DNA of 64,000 bases from Chitinophaga pendula. Its GTDB lineage: Bacteria; Bacteroidota; Bacteroidia; Chitinophagales; Chitinophagaceae. The notes under the pieces are model-generated. The model made no database searches, was not told the origin of the DNA, and was given only the letters and a program-made list of their open reading frames with translations. The position numbers and the translations under genes were made by a program. Positions 54,087 to 63,412 of this stretch are shown one piece after another. Within the stretch, counting starts at the first letter, position 1, and each line of letters begins with the position of its first letter. The stretch covers positions 6,683,501 to 6,747,500 of the forward strand of contig NZ_CP077769.1 of assembly GCF_020386615.1 (NCBI RefSeq), read 5' to 3'.

Positions 54087-54151
54087 AGGTTTTTCAATAA
54101 AGATATGGTTAAAATTTTTCGGGGCTGTAGTCTTGCAGCCCCGTTTCTTTT
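54087..54151 (+). ncRNA. Small RNA gene, copy 6 (diverged, compensatory terminator)
   Basis: The core from 54087 keeps AGGTTTTTCA and GATATGGTTAAAATT, but the middle is ATAAA in place of TAG. The terminator stem is CGGGGCTGTA/TGCAGCCCCG with a GTCT loop, entirely re-paired relative to GGGCGGTA/TACCGCCC in copies 1-4, and TTTCTTTT follows. The change of both stem sides supports a selected RNA structure. Confidence 0.75.
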
Positions 54152-54214
54152 CCCGACATCAGACGAACCACCAGACCATTACCATCGCAGTTTTGTTTAT
54201 TCATATACTTTCTT

Positions 54215-54243
54215 AAAAAGGGCTTTACCTAAAGCCCTTTTTT
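54215..54243. terminator. Hairpin terminator with T-tract
   Basis: The stem AAAAAGGGCTTTA with TAAAGCCCTTTTT (about 12 bp, tight CC-centred loop) carries A and T runs, so it may act in both directions. It lies 64 bp after copy 6 and may stop read-through from it. Confidence 0.75.
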
Positions 54244-54350
54244 ATTTACCCCCCTCCATTATATATGATCTGCCACTCCTCGCTATATCTCTCGTCCACC
54301 TCTTGTATAGCTTAGGCGTATCATTCGTATACCTAAAGTCCTTATAAACA

Positions 54351-54378
54351 AGAGGCTGACCGTTGACGGCCAGCCTCT
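54351..54378 (-). terminator. Terminator hairpin of the S9 peptidase gene
   Basis: An 8-bp stem AGAGGCTG/CAGCCTCT, extended by an inner CCG/CGG, lies 22 bp after the stop of the - strand peptidase gene. The T-run on the - strand is weak. Confidence 0.55.
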
Positions 54379-54399
54379 ACTTATAAATCGATAAAGTCA

Positions 54400-56541
54400 C
54401 TATTGGTTCTCAAATGCCTTCGGGAAAGGTTTCTCCAGCAAGTGCTGGTAGTAGAAACGGAAAGATTCATCCCGGCTGTGGATGCCTTTAGCACCTCCCC
54501 AGCCATGACGTACCCCCGGATATATCATCAGCTCGAAATGTTTATTCATATTCTCCAGCGTATCCATCAACTGATAACTATGTTGCAGGTGAACATTATC
54601 GTCCATAGTCCCATGTACGATACGTAGCAGGCCCTTGTATTTGTTCGCATAAGTCATTACAGAAGTCTCTTTATAACCTGCCGGGTTCTCTTGCGGAGTA
54701 TCCATAAAGCGCTCTGTATAATGGCTATCGTATAACTGCCAGTCGGTTACTGAGTAATTGGCGATCCCGTAAGGGAACACATCAGCACCATATGTCAGGG
54801 CCATGCAGGTCATGTATCCGCCAAAGCTGCCGCCGGTGATACATATCTTGGCTGGATCAGCCCAGGGCTGCTGACCAATCCATTTGGCAGCATCCATAAA
54901 ATCTTCTATTTCATAAATACCCATCCGCCGGTGGATATAGTTCATACCGGTTTTACCCAGATGGCCGGAGCTGCGGTTGTCTACTGATACCAGGATCAGG
55001 CCTTCCTGTGCCCACCATTGCTGGCTGGCATTATAGGTCCAGGTGTCAAATACACGACCCGCATTGGGGCCCCCATACATACTGATAAGTACGGGATATT
55101 TTTTACCTGGCTCCAGCTGTAAAGGCAGGGAAATGGTTATAGGCAGTTCCAGCCCGTCTCTTGTTTTATAGGTCTGCAATTTGGTACGGGCCAGGTTGTA
55201 GATATCAAACTGGGTGCCCTTTGCATCCCCCAGCTCGCGGATCACCTTGCCTTTGGTGTTCAGAAGCGCGATGCGGGTAGGTGTCTGTAAGTTAGAATAG
55301 GTGGTAAGGAAGTACTTATTGCCAGGGCTCAGTTTGATCGCATGGGAATAATTACCACTGGTCAGACGGGTAATAGCGCCTGTTTTCAAACTTACCTGGT
55401 AAAGGTCCAGCCGGGTAGATGCCTCTTTCCGGGCAGTGAAATATACCAGCTGTGCCTTCTCATCGATGCTCAACACTTCTTTTACCCCCCAGTTGCCGGA
55501 AGTCAGCTGCTTTTTAAGGGAGCCGTCAGCATTGTGAACATACAGGTGAGACCAGCCACTCTTATCGGTCTGGATCAGGAAGCCTTTGCCATTATCAAGA
55601 AACGGAATATTGTCCAGCCATTCTACCCAGGTCTTCTGGTATTCGCTATATACCTCTTTTTTATTGCCGTCGGCAGGGCTTACGGCGTAGATCTTCAGGC
55701 TATCTTGTCCGCGGTTCATCCACTGTACCCACAGCTGTTTGCTGTCGGGTGTCCAGTATGGCGTACCGAAATACTGGTCTTTTTTGGCGTCAAAGTCAGC
55801 CCAGGTAGTAGCACCACCCACTACAGGTACAATGCCCATGCGTACTTCCGGGTTACGATCCCCTGCTTTGGGATAACGTGTTTTCTCGGTAAAGCCGTGT
55901 TGACCCTTTTCACTGTAGATGGGGAACATAGGCACCTGACTGTCGTCAAAATGCATATAGGCAATATGTTTGCTGTCCGGGCTCCACCAGAATGCACGGT
56001 ACTTGGACGGGCGTCCCAGTATCTCCTCATAATACACCCAGGATGCCCAGCCATTGTATACCACATCACTACCGTCGGTAGTGTAGCGGGTTTCTTTTTT
56101 AGTAGCCAGCTCTACACTGTAAAGATCATTACCCCGCGTAAATGCCACATACTTGCCGTCAGGTGATAAGGTAGCGTTCTGTTCTTCTATTGTATCCTGC
56201 GTAAGCCGGATCTCGCTGTTGCCGGGAGTGCTGTAGAATACATCGTTGTCATGTGTCGTAATGGTAATAGGTGGTTGGGCCGGTGCATAAGGAGCCGCCT
56301 TCCCGGTTTGTACATCGATGCTCCAGCTTTTGCTCTCCTTGCCCTCCGTACGGACTTCGATATAATGTTCTGCATCCTCCCAGCCTTTGATTACTGGCAA
56401 TGCCTTCGTGATCCCCGGATCGGATTTGCCAAATGTCTGCTCAAAGGTCAGGGTCTTTTTCTCCTGGGCAGATACTGCGCCGCTGCCTGCCAGTAATGCC
56501 ACGCCCGTCAGCCAGGCAGGTAGTAGGTAATGTTTACTCAT
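54400..56541 (-). CDS. S9 family peptidase (dipeptidyl peptidase IV-like)
   Basis: Exported serine peptidase of 713 residues. A signal peptide (residues 1-25, ending GAVSAQ) precedes a DPP IV-type beta-propeller (about 60-450). The alpha/beta hydrolase domain has the nucleophile in GGSFGGYM (near residue 570), the Asp in HGTMDDNVHLQ and the His in GVRHGWGG. The YYEE motif (SWVYYEEILGRPSKYRAF) that anchors the substrate N-terminus is present, supporting dipeptidase activity. It releases X-Pro or similar dipeptides in the periplasm. Confidence 0.93.
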   Translation of the reverse strand: MSKHYLLPAWLTGVALLAGSGAVSAQEKKTLTFEQTFGKSDPGITKALPVIKGWEDAEHYIEVRTEGKESKSWSIDVQTGKAAPYAPAQPPITITTHDNDVFYSTPGNSEIRLTQDTIEEQNATLSPDGKYVAFTRGNDLYSVELATKKETRYTTDGSDVVYNGWASWVYYEEILGRPSKYRAFWWSPDSKHIAYMHFDDSQVPMFPIYSEKGQHGFTEKTRYPKAGDRNPEVRMGIVPVVGGATTWADFDAKKDQYFGTPYWTPDSKQLWVQWMNRGQDSLKIYAVSPADGNKKEVYSEYQKTWVEWLDNIPFLDNGKGFLIQTDKSGWSHLYVHNADGSLKKQLTSGNWGVKEVLSIDEKAQLVYFTARKEASTRLDLYQVSLKTGAITRLTSGNYSHAIKLSPGNKYFLTTYSNLQTPTRIALLNTKGKVIRELGDAKGTQFDIYNLARTKLQTYKTRDGLELPITISLPLQLEPGKKYPVLISMYGGPNAGRVFDTWTYNASQQWWAQEGLILVSVDNRSSGHLGKTGMNYIHRRMGIYEIEDFMDAAKWIGQQPWADPAKICITGGSFGGYMTCMALTYGADVFPYGIANYSVTDWQLYDSHYTERFMDTPQENPAGYKETSVMTYANKYKGLLRIVHGTMDDNVHLQHSYQLMDTLENMNKHFELMIYPGVRHGWGGAKGIHSRDESFRFYYQHLLEKPFPKAFENQ

Positions 56542-56591
56542 AAAGTCGTTTTAACCGGACAGATTTTGTTGATGTATAGCCTAAAAACCAA

Positions 56592-56646
56592 AGGTAGCTA
56601 ACAGCGGGAAAATTATATCCCATCTGTTAACTACCTCTGTATTTTT
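56592..56646 (-). terminator. Hairpin downstream of lysS
   Basis: AGGTAG-C-TAACAG at 56592-56604 pairs with CTGTTA-A-CTACCT at 56634-56646, with one mismatch, and an inner GGGA/TCCC helix is possible. On the - strand it follows the lysS stop by 13 bp and precedes TTTGGTTTTT, so it is a likely lysS terminator. Confidence 0.65.
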
Positions 56647-56658
56647 TATATGAGCGGT

Positions 56659-58167
56659 TTATTTCTCAGGTCTCATCTGAGGGAAGAACAGCACATCCTG
56701 TATAGAAGGCTGGTTCGTCATCATCATGGTCAGGCGGTCAATACCGATGCCAATACCGGATGTCGGCGGCATACCATATTCCAGTGCACGTAAGAAGTCA
56801 TAGTCGATAAACATCGCTTCGTCATCCCCACGCTCCATCAGTTTCACCTGCTCCTCAAAACGCTCCCGCTGATCGATCGGATCATTCAGCTCCGTATAAG
56901 CATTGGCGATCTCTTTACCGTTGACCATCAACTCAAAGCGTTCTACCAGCCCCGCTTTGCTGCGGTGTTTCTTGGTCAGCGGGCTCATCTCGATCGGATA
57001 ATCGGTGATAAAGGTCGGCTGTATATAATGCCCTTCACATTGCTCGCCGAATATTTCGTCTACCAACTTGCCTTTGCCGACGTTGGCCTCCACATGTATG
57101 TTGAGTTGCTTGCACACATCACGCAGCTGTGCTTCATCCATACCGGAAATGTCAATGCCTGTATGCTCTTTGATCGCATCGTACATCGTCACCCGCTTGA
57201 AGGGCGCTTTGAAACTGATCGTATTTTCTCCTACCTGTACATCGGTACCACCGTGTAAGGCAATAGCTACCTTTTCCAGTAAACTTTCCGTTGTACGCAT
57301 CATCCACTCATAGTCCTTGTAGGCGACGTACATCTCCATCACGGTGAATTCCGGATTGTGCGTACGGTCCATACCCTCGTTACGGAAGTCTTTGGCGAAC
57401 TCATACACGCCATCAAAGCCTCCTACTATCAGGCGTTTCAGGTACAACTCATTGGCAATACGCAGGTACAAAGGAATATCCAAGGCATTATGGTGCGTCA
57501 CAAACGGACGTGCAGTTGCACCACCAGGTATCGCCTGAAGAATAGGGGTCTCTACCTCCAGGAATCCCAGGTTGTTATAAAAATCACGGATCGTCTGCAT
57601 AATGCGTGTACGCTTCATAAACACATCCTTCACATCCGGGTTGATGATGAGGTCCGCATACCGCTGGCGGTATTTGAACTCAGGATCTATCACCGCATCA
57701 AAAGTCTCTCCCTCTTTCTCTTTCACCACCGGCAACGGACGCAGTGACTTGGATAATATTGTAATCTCCTTTGCATGAATGGAGGTCTCGCCCGTCTTCG
57801 TAACAAATGCATAACCCTTCACCCCGATAATATCTCCCAGGTCAATCAGCTTCTTCCATACAATATCGTACAGGGTCTTATCCTCTCCCGGACAGATATC
57901 ATCGCGGCGAACATACACCTGTATACGCCCCGCCTTATCCTGTATCTTCGCAAAGGCGGCCTTACCCATGTCGCGGTTCGCCATGATCCTGCCAGCCAGG
58001 CATACCTCCTGGAATTGCTCCTTGGTCTCCTCTGAATAGTTCGTTAAAATATTCAGCGAAGTGTCATTCACCGGATATTCCGCCGCAGGATAAGGGTCTA
58101 TCCCCAGTTTGTGTAGTTCCTGCAGTTTCTCCCGGCGTATAATCTCCTGTTCAGATAATTGTGTCAT
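56659..58167 (-). CDS. lysS: Lysyl-tRNA synthetase, class II
   Basis: Cytosolic enzyme of 502 residues that charges tRNA-Lys. The N-terminal OB-fold anticodon domain (about 60-150) starts [14 protein letters not shown]. Class II motifs follow: motif 1 near [10 protein letters not shown], motif 2 at [20 protein letters not shown] and motif 3 at [25 protein letters not shown] is also characteristic. It is a single gene with a divergent universal stress gene upstream. Confidence 0.97.
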   Translation of the reverse strand: MTQLSEQEIIRREKLQELHKLGIDPYPAAEYPVNDTSLNILTNYSEETKEQFQEVCLAGRIMANRDMGKAAFAKIQDKAGRIQVYVRRDDICPGEDKTLYDIVWKKLIDLGDIIGVKGYAFVTKTGETSIHAKEITILSKSLRPLPVVKEKEGETFDAVIDPEFKYRQRYADLIINPDVKDVFMKRTRIMQTIRDFYNNLGFLEVETPILQAIPGGATARPFVTHHNALDIPLYLRIANELYLKRLIVGGFDGVYEFAKDFRNEGMDRTHNPEFTVMEMYVAYKDYEWMMRTTESLLEKVAIALHGGTDVQVGENTISFKAPFKRVTMYDAIKEHTGIDISGMDEAQLRDVCKQLNIHVEANVGKGKLVDEIFGEQCEGHYIQPTFITDYPIEMSPLTKKHRSKAGLVERFELMVNGKEIANAYTELNDPIDQRERFEEQVKLMERGDDEAMFIDYDFLRALEYGMPPTSGIGIGIDRLTMMMTNQPSIQDVLFFPQMRPEK

Positions 58168-58364
58168 GTATTACTTGTTACTAATAAAGTCCAAATGGAG
58201 TGCAAAAATAGCTGATTTTTATTAAGTAAGGACCTGTATTACAGCAGCACTGCTACCTGAGGGTTTCTTGGCATTAAATTTTCTTATCTACTATCTATAA
58301 CTCATTGCTTTCTGATGTATAATACTAACTTTATATATATGGAGGCAAGCTAAATGATAACCAT

Positions 58365-59198
58365 ATGAAGACGATCATCGTTCCTACAGACTTTTCAGAT
58401 ACCGCTTATAATGCCGCCCGCTACGCCATCGGCCTCGCCGGTCAAATGGGTACCGCCCGCATCTTGCTCTATCATGCCTACGAACTGATCGTGCCCATCC
58501 CGGACATGCCCACCACTCTCCCCGTTGTTAACGTGGAAGAGCTGAAAGCAGGCAGCCTCGAAGGATTAGAGCGCATGACAAAAGAATTAACGCCTTCATT
58601 ATCCGCTGGTATCACCCTGGAATACAGGGCAGAAAATACCCTGCTCGCCGCCAATATAGAACAGGCTTGTGAATCCGAACAGGCAGAAATCATCGTCATG
58701 GGTATCACCGGCGGTAGCCAGCTGGAAGAAATATTGATCGGTTCCAATACCATCGATGTTGTGAAAAACACCAGCCGGCCCGTTATCATCGTTCCTGGCG
58801 ATGCCTCCTTCAAACCGATCCGTAAAATAGTGTTCGCCTGCGATCTTAAAAAAATAGGCGAAACAACACCCATCGCACCACTGAAAAAATTACTGGCCAC
58901 CTTCGGGGCCGAACTGCATGTCCTGAATATCGACCACGATAATAAGCACTTCACCTCCGAAACACCACTAGAAGCTACTACCCTCAACCAGCTGCTGGAA
59001 GGATATCAGCCTAAATATCATTTCGTCGATCATACCAATGTCGTACAGGGCATCACCGAATTCGCTGAAAGAGAAAATGCCGACCTGATCCTGACCATCC
59101 CTAAAAAACATGGTCTGTTCGAAAGTATCTTCAAGCGTAGTAAAACTTCCCAGCTGGCCTTCCATACCCACATCCCTCTGTTGGCCATTCACGAATAG
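58365..59198 (+). CDS. Tandem universal stress protein
   Basis: Cytosolic protein of 277 residues with two Usp domains. Domain 1 (1-145) begins KTIIVPTDFSDTAYNAARYA and has an ATP-binding G-2x-G-9x-G-S type loop in MGITGGSQLEEILIGSNTIDVV. Domain 2 (about 148-277), starting FKPIRKIVFACDLKK, lacks that loop and looks degenerate. Such proteins accumulate in stress; the precise function is unknown. The divergent promoter region with lysS is 197 bp. Confidence 0.88.
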   Translation: MKTIIVPTDFSDTAYNAARYAIGLAGQMGTARILLYHAYELIVPIPDMPTTLPVVNVEELKAGSLEGLERMTKELTPSLSAGITLEYRAENTLLAANIEQACESEQAEIIVMGITGGSQLEEILIGSNTIDVVKNTSRPVIIVPGDASFKPIRKIVFACDLKKIGETTPIAPLKKLLATFGAELHVLNIDHDNKHFTSETPLEATTLNQLLEGYQPKYHFVDHTNVVQGITEFAERENADLILTIPKKHGLFESIFKRSKTSQLAFHTHIPLLAIHE

Positions 59199-59252
59199 CC
59201 ACTGCAGGGCTGTCACATTTTATATCTATCTTTAAAATACAACCACAACATT

Positions 59253-59996
59253 ATGATGAAGAAGTTATTACTGTTATCACTGGGCGTTTTCGTGTTGCAG
59301 AGCAGCCAGGCGCAGCTGTTAGATAAGTTGAACAAAGCATTGAATAAAGGCACGGCGCAATCGGGTAATGGTACTACCGGCGCTGGTGTTACAGAGTCAG
59401 AAGCAGGATCAGGTATCAAAGAAGCGCTGGCTAAAGGTGTCAATGCAGGTATCGCTGCGTTAAGCAAAAAAGATGGCTTTTTCGGTAATGAAGCCTACAA
59501 ACTGTTGCTGCCACCAGATGCCGTGAAGATTGGTAATACCCTCCGTAGCGTAGGCCTCGGCAGCCAGGTTGACCAGGCTATCCTGCAGATCAACCGCGCA
59601 GCAGAAAAAGCCGTAGGATTCGCCGGCCCCATCTTCGCTGATGCTATCAAACAAATGACTATCACAGATGCATTGAACCTAGTCAGAGGTGGTAATAACT
59701 CCGTGACAGAATTCTTCAAAAGCAAAACGACGGATAAACTCAAAAATGCATTTTCTCCGGTAGTGAAAGGCTCACTGGATAGTACCAGCGCCACCAAATA
59801 CTATGGCGATATCGTCAATACCTATAATAAGCTGCCTACCACCTTCAAAAAAGCCAATCCTGACTTGCAGGATTACGTAACCGGTATGGCTGTAAATGCC
59901 TTGTTCGATCAGATCGGTAAGGAAGAAGCCAACATCCGCGCCAATCCCGCCGCCAGAACAACAGAAATACTGCAGAAAGTATTTGGTAAAAAATAA
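59253..59996 (+). CDS. DUF4197 domain protein
   Basis: Exported protein of 247 residues with a signal peptide (MMKKLLLLSLGVFVLQSSQA-Q). The mature part is all-helical DUF4197: IKEALAKGVNAGIAALSKKDGFFG, KLLLPPDAVKIGNTLRSVGLG and AVNALFDQIGKEEANIRANP. The function is unknown. It follows the Usp gene by 54 bp on the same strand and ends before a strong terminator. Confidence 0.88.
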   Translation: MMKKLLLLSLGVFVLQSSQAQLLDKLNKALNKGTAQSGNGTTGAGVTESEAGSGIKEALAKGVNAGIAALSKKDGFFGNEAYKLLLPPDAVKIGNTLRSVGLGSQVDQAILQINRAAEKAVGFAGPIFADAIKQMTITDALNLVRGGNNSVTEFFKSKTTDKLKNAFSPVVKGSLDSTSATKYYGDIVNTYNKLPTTFKKANPDLQDYVTGMAVNALFDQIGKEEANIRANPAARTTEILQKVFGKK

Positions 59997-60005
59997 GGAA
60001 TACGC

Positions 60006-60054
60006 ATATACAAAAAGTCCTGCCTGGTTATATCAGGCAGGACTTTTTGTATAT
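60006..60054. terminator. Bidirectional terminator with 21-bp perfect stem
   Basis: Arms at 60006-60026 and 60034-60054 are exact complements with a 7-nt loop. The inner GC part (GTCCTGCCTG) is flanked by A and T runs, so it works for the DUF4197 gene (+) and the flavin reductase gene (-). Confidence 0.92.
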
Positions 60055-60064
60055 GGTGATAAGA

Positions 60065-60949
60065 TCAAACGGCAGCAGACAACAGCACCTGCCAGGCAGC
60101 TTGTACGTGCCCCTGTTCCAGCAGTTTTTGCGCATACCGGTGTAGCTCTTTCTCCATCTCATCCGGTGTCACACTGTAATACTGCACGATCTGTTTGAGA
60201 TGATCGTCATGGTAAGCAGGGTCGATGGCCGGCAACTCGTGTACATTGCCCAGCATCCCCAGGTTATTGCCGGTCAGTACATGGCTCTGCCGGATAGAGG
60301 AAGGCAGTGCATCTACGCCGATGCCCAGCTGCGTATTGGGTTTAGGTACTTCGAATACTGCACTGCCGGAGGCACGGCAGTAATAGTCGGCCCCCATACG
60401 GGCTACCAGGTCTATTTTATGAGGATCTATCTGTCCTTTTTCGTTGAGGATGTCATCGTTGATATGCACCAGCACAGGCTCGCAAATCACGAGGTTGCCG
60501 GCGCCGCCCTCCTGTCCGGTTTCGATAACATCACGTACGCTACATTCCAGTTGTACCGGGCTTTCCTTTACGCGGAATGGCCGTACTTTTTCTGATGCGA
60601 TCGGCGTGAACCCGGCTTTCTCAAATTCACTCACACCAGCCGGATACTCACAGCTGGCCAGGGAGGTCTGCTGCACCATGGCATAAGTTACCACGTTGAT
60701 CACCACTTCCCGGGTAGCATGGATGTTTTCCAGCGTATGTTTGACTGTATTGTCACGCACCCTGCGTGAGGGCGAAAAGATAAGGGTAGGCGGCTTGCTA
60801 CCAAAGATATTGAAGAAGCTGAAAGGAGACAGGTTAGGCAGTCCTTCACGATTTACCGTACTGGCAAAACAGATAGGCCTCGGAGCTACAGCACTCAACA
60901 GGTAAGCGTGCAGCTCGCTGGTCTTAACCGCTCCGGGTGTTATTTGCAT
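60065..60949 (-). CDS. Flavin reductase-like domain protein
   Basis: FMN-binding split-barrel protein of 294 residues. The N-terminal flavin reductase-like domain (about 10-190) contains VAPRPICFASTVNREGLPNL and SPFSFFNIFGSKPPTLIFSP, with TREVVINVV nearby. The helical C-terminal part is less conserved. It starts 29 bp after the FAH-family gene ends on the same strand, a pair that suggests catabolism of an aromatic compound. The reaction is not known. Confidence 0.85.
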   Translation of the reverse strand: MQITPGAVKTSELHAYLLSAVAPRPICFASTVNREGLPNLSPFSFFNIFGSKPPTLIFSPSRRVRDNTVKHTLENIHATREVVINVVTYAMVQQTSLASCEYPAGVSEFEKAGFTPIASEKVRPFRVKESPVQLECSVRDVIETGQEGGAGNLVICEPVLVHINDDILNEKGQIDPHKIDLVARMGADYYCRASGSAVFEVPKPNTQLGIGVDALPSSIRQSHVLTGNNLGMLGNVHELPAIDPAYHDDHLKQIVQYYSVTPDEMEKELHRYAQKLLEQGHVQAAWQVLLSAAV

Positions 60950-60978
60950 GATATCAGGTTAAAGCTTGAAGGAATGGC

Positions 60979-61989
60979 CTATTTCTTTTTAAGTGCCAGA
61001 ATGGAAAAATCACTTTCTTCTTCGATGATGGTATTTTGCAGGCTGCCCAATCCGGCTACCTCCAATTCCATTACATCGCCTGGCTGCAGCCATTGCTCCT
61101 GGTAGTTGGGGTCATTACGTTTGCCCGTGCCGTTCAGCTCCAGGAAACAACCGGTACCCACCGTACCGCTGCCGATCACATCGCCTGGAAGGATGTTGAC
61201 ACCATAAGAACAACGCTCAATGATCTCCGCAAATGTCCAGTCCATATCTCCCATACTGCCCTCGCTCACCTGCACACCGTTGATACGGCAGGTCATCTTC
61301 AGGTCGTAAGCATTACCGGTATGTCCTGGTTTAGCCGGTACCTTAAAGGCTTCCAGCTCATCAGGCGTTACCAGCATAGGGCCGATCACCGTACTGAAAT
61401 CCTTGCCTTTCGCAGGGCCCAGGTTCAGCTTCATCTCCTCCATCTGCAACGTACGGGCACTCATATCATTCATGATCATATATCCGCCAATATACTCATC
61501 CGCCTCTGCAGCAGGAATGTTACGCCCCGGACGACAAACAACCACCGCTACCTCCAGCTCAAAATCCAACTTGTCAAAGTGATCCGGCATACACAGTATA
61601 TTTCCCGGACCTTGTATAGCATTGTGGTTCGTGAAATAAAAGATCGGATATTCGTCAAACTCCGGGATCATATCCAGCCCCCGGTTTTTGCGCGCAGAAG
61701 CCACATGCTGACGGAAAGCATACCCGTCACGGCAAGAGGTAGGAAAAGGTACAGGCGCCAGTATCTCCACAGACTCATATGGAATACCGGTCGCAGAACT
61801 GGTCTTCTTACCGGCCTTCAGATCCGCATCCGCATGCATGGCAATATCGATCACCTCATCCCACATCAACAGGAACATTTGCATGTTGTTGGGCAATTGA
61901 GGATGTAAGTCCTGTGTGTTATACAACAGACCGTCTACCAATATGGCCAGCTGGTCTGCTTCTTCTCTTAAATAAGTAACAAGTTTCAT
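60979..61989 (-). CDS. Fumarylacetoacetate hydrolase family protein
   Basis: Metal-dependent hydrolase of 336 residues. The FAH-fold metal and substrate residues lie in DFELEVAVVVCRPGRNI and GYMIMNDMSARTLQ, plus KGKDFSTVIGPMLVT and LPGDVIGSGTVGTGCFLEL. It could be fumarylacetoacetase of tyrosine breakdown or a related acylpyruvate/2-keto-acid hydrolase. Homogentisate genes are not visible here. It is the first gene of a two-gene unit with the flavin reductase. Confidence 0.88.
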   Translation of the reverse strand: MKLVTYLREEADQLAILVDGLLYNTQDLHPQLPNNMQMFLLMWDEVIDIAMHADADLKAGKKTSSATGIPYESVEILAPVPFPTSCRDGYAFRQHVASARKNRGLDMIPEFDEYPIFYFTNHNAIQGPGNILCMPDHFDKLDFELEVAVVVCRPGRNIPAAEADEYIGGYMIMNDMSARTLQMEEMKLNLGPAKGKDFSTVIGPMLVTPDELEAFKVPAKPGHTGNAYDLKMTCRINGVQVSEGSMGDMDWTFAEIIERCSYGVNILPGDVIGSGTVGTGCFLELNGTGKRNDPNYQEQWLQPGDVMELEVAGLGSLQNTIIEEESDFSILALKKK

Positions 61990-62127
61990 AATAAGTTTAG
62001 GTTCCGGGTGTATGAATGACCAAATATAATAATTAACGCTAAGTGTGCCCCATGCAGCAGAATATTTGCAGTACGCGCGTTTTTATTCTTTATTTTTAAG
62101 GAATAGCTGCCAAAATAATCCCGCGTT

Positions 62128-63387
62128 ATGCGTACATGCCTCCTTGTTGTGTACTGGTGCTGCTGCATGCAAATAGGTATTGCCCAGTCTCACACCGATC
62201 ATTTCCTGGATAGTCTGATCCGCACCCACGCCGATCAGCAACTGCAACATATCCTCCAATACCCGGACTCCTTTCGCTACCAGCTGATCTATACCCGCAT
62301 TGACCGTGATAAACACAACCGCCCGCACTTCCGGCACTACTACCTTAACGTCAACTCCGCCACGTATTTTAACCCTGCCTCCACCGTCAAAATGCCGGTC
62401 GCTTTCCTCGCCCTGGAAAAACTCAACGACCTCCATATACCGGGTCTCGATAAACAAACCGTCATGCTCACCGACAGCGCCTACAGCGGGCAAGTCACCG
62501 TACATCAGGATACCACCGCTCAAAATAGAAAACCCTCCATCGCACAATATATCCGCCAGGTCTTCCTCGTCAGCGAAAACGACGCATACAACCGGCTCTA
62601 TGAGTTCATCGGCCAGCAAACTCTACACGAAAAGTTATGGCAGAAAGGATACCCCGATGTCCGCATCGTACGCCGCTTTATGCCGCTATCCGAAGAAGAG
62701 AACAGACATACCAATCCCATACGTTTTGTAACAGCAGATGGACAGCTGATCTATCGGCAACCTGCTGCAGCCAGTACGCTGCAATACGACTTCAGCCATT
62801 CCGTATGGATAGGGCATGCCTACCTCGATAAACACGATCAGCTCATCGCTTCTCCCATGGATTTCACCCGGCATAATAATGTCTCCCTGATCGACCTCCA
62901 ACGGATGCTGCAATCCGTACTTTTCCCAGCTTCCGTACCTCCTGCGCAACGGTTCCACCTCACACCGGCAGACTACCGTTTTCTGTATCAGTACATGTCA
63001 GAATATCCGTCCGAAAGCATTCATCCCCGTTATGATACAACCGAATATTTTGATAGCTACACCAAGTTTTTTCTCTTCAAAGCAGGAAAAAGTAAAGTTC
63101 CGCCAAACATCCGCGTGTTCAACAAAACAGGCTGGTCGTATGGCTTCCTGACAGATGTAGCATATATCGTAGATTTTGAACACCAGGTAGAATTTATGCT
63201 CACCGGTACCATATATGTCAACAGTGATGGCGTATTAAACGATAACAAGTACGAATACGAGGAACAGGGATATCCGTTCTTCAAAAAGGTAGGAGACATC
63301 ATTTATGCCTACGAACGGCAACGCTCCCGCCTGTTTAAACCCAACCTGGATACTTTCAGATTACAGTATGATCAACCAGCGGAATAA
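62128..63387 (+). CDS. Serine hydrolase of the class A beta-lactamase fold
   Basis: Exported protein of 419 residues. A signal peptide (residues 1-20) precedes a beta-lactamase/penicillin-recognising fold: Ser-x-x-Lys at STVK (residues 85-88), SEN in place of SDN (149-151) and KTG in FNKTGWSYGFLTD. Active-site motifs are intact, but the protein is about 130 residues longer than class A enzymes and the omega-loop glutamate is not obvious. Beta-lactamase, esterase or peptidase activity cannot be told from the sequence. The GH9 gene starts 26 bp later. Confidence 0.8.
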   Translation: MRTCLLVVYWCCCMQIGIAQSHTDHFLDSLIRTHADQQLQHILQYPDSFRYQLIYTRIDRDKHNRPHFRHYYLNVNSATYFNPASTVKMPVAFLALEKLNDLHIPGLDKQTVMLTDSAYSGQVTVHQDTTAQNRKPSIAQYIRQVFLVSENDAYNRLYEFIGQQTLHEKLWQKGYPDVRIVRRFMPLSEEENRHTNPIRFVTADGQLIYRQPAAASTLQYDFSHSVWIGHAYLDKHDQLIASPMDFTRHNNVSLIDLQRMLQSVLFPASVPPAQRFHLTPADYRFLYQYMSEYPSESIHPRYDTTEYFDSYTKFFLFKAGKSKVPPNIRVFNKTGWSYGFLTDVAYIVDFEHQVEFMLTGTIYVNSDGVLNDNKYEYEEQGYPFFKKVGDIIYAYERQRSRLFKPNLDTFRLQYDQPAE

Positions 63388-63412
63388 CCGCGTCAACCAT
63401 AGACCATAGCTT

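Larger units (their letters stand above)
54152..54399. other. Intergenic region with two terminators
   Basis: No gene is seen between copy 6 and the S9 peptidase stop. It contains the two terminator hairpins listed separately. The rest shows no recognised element. Confidence 0.4.
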
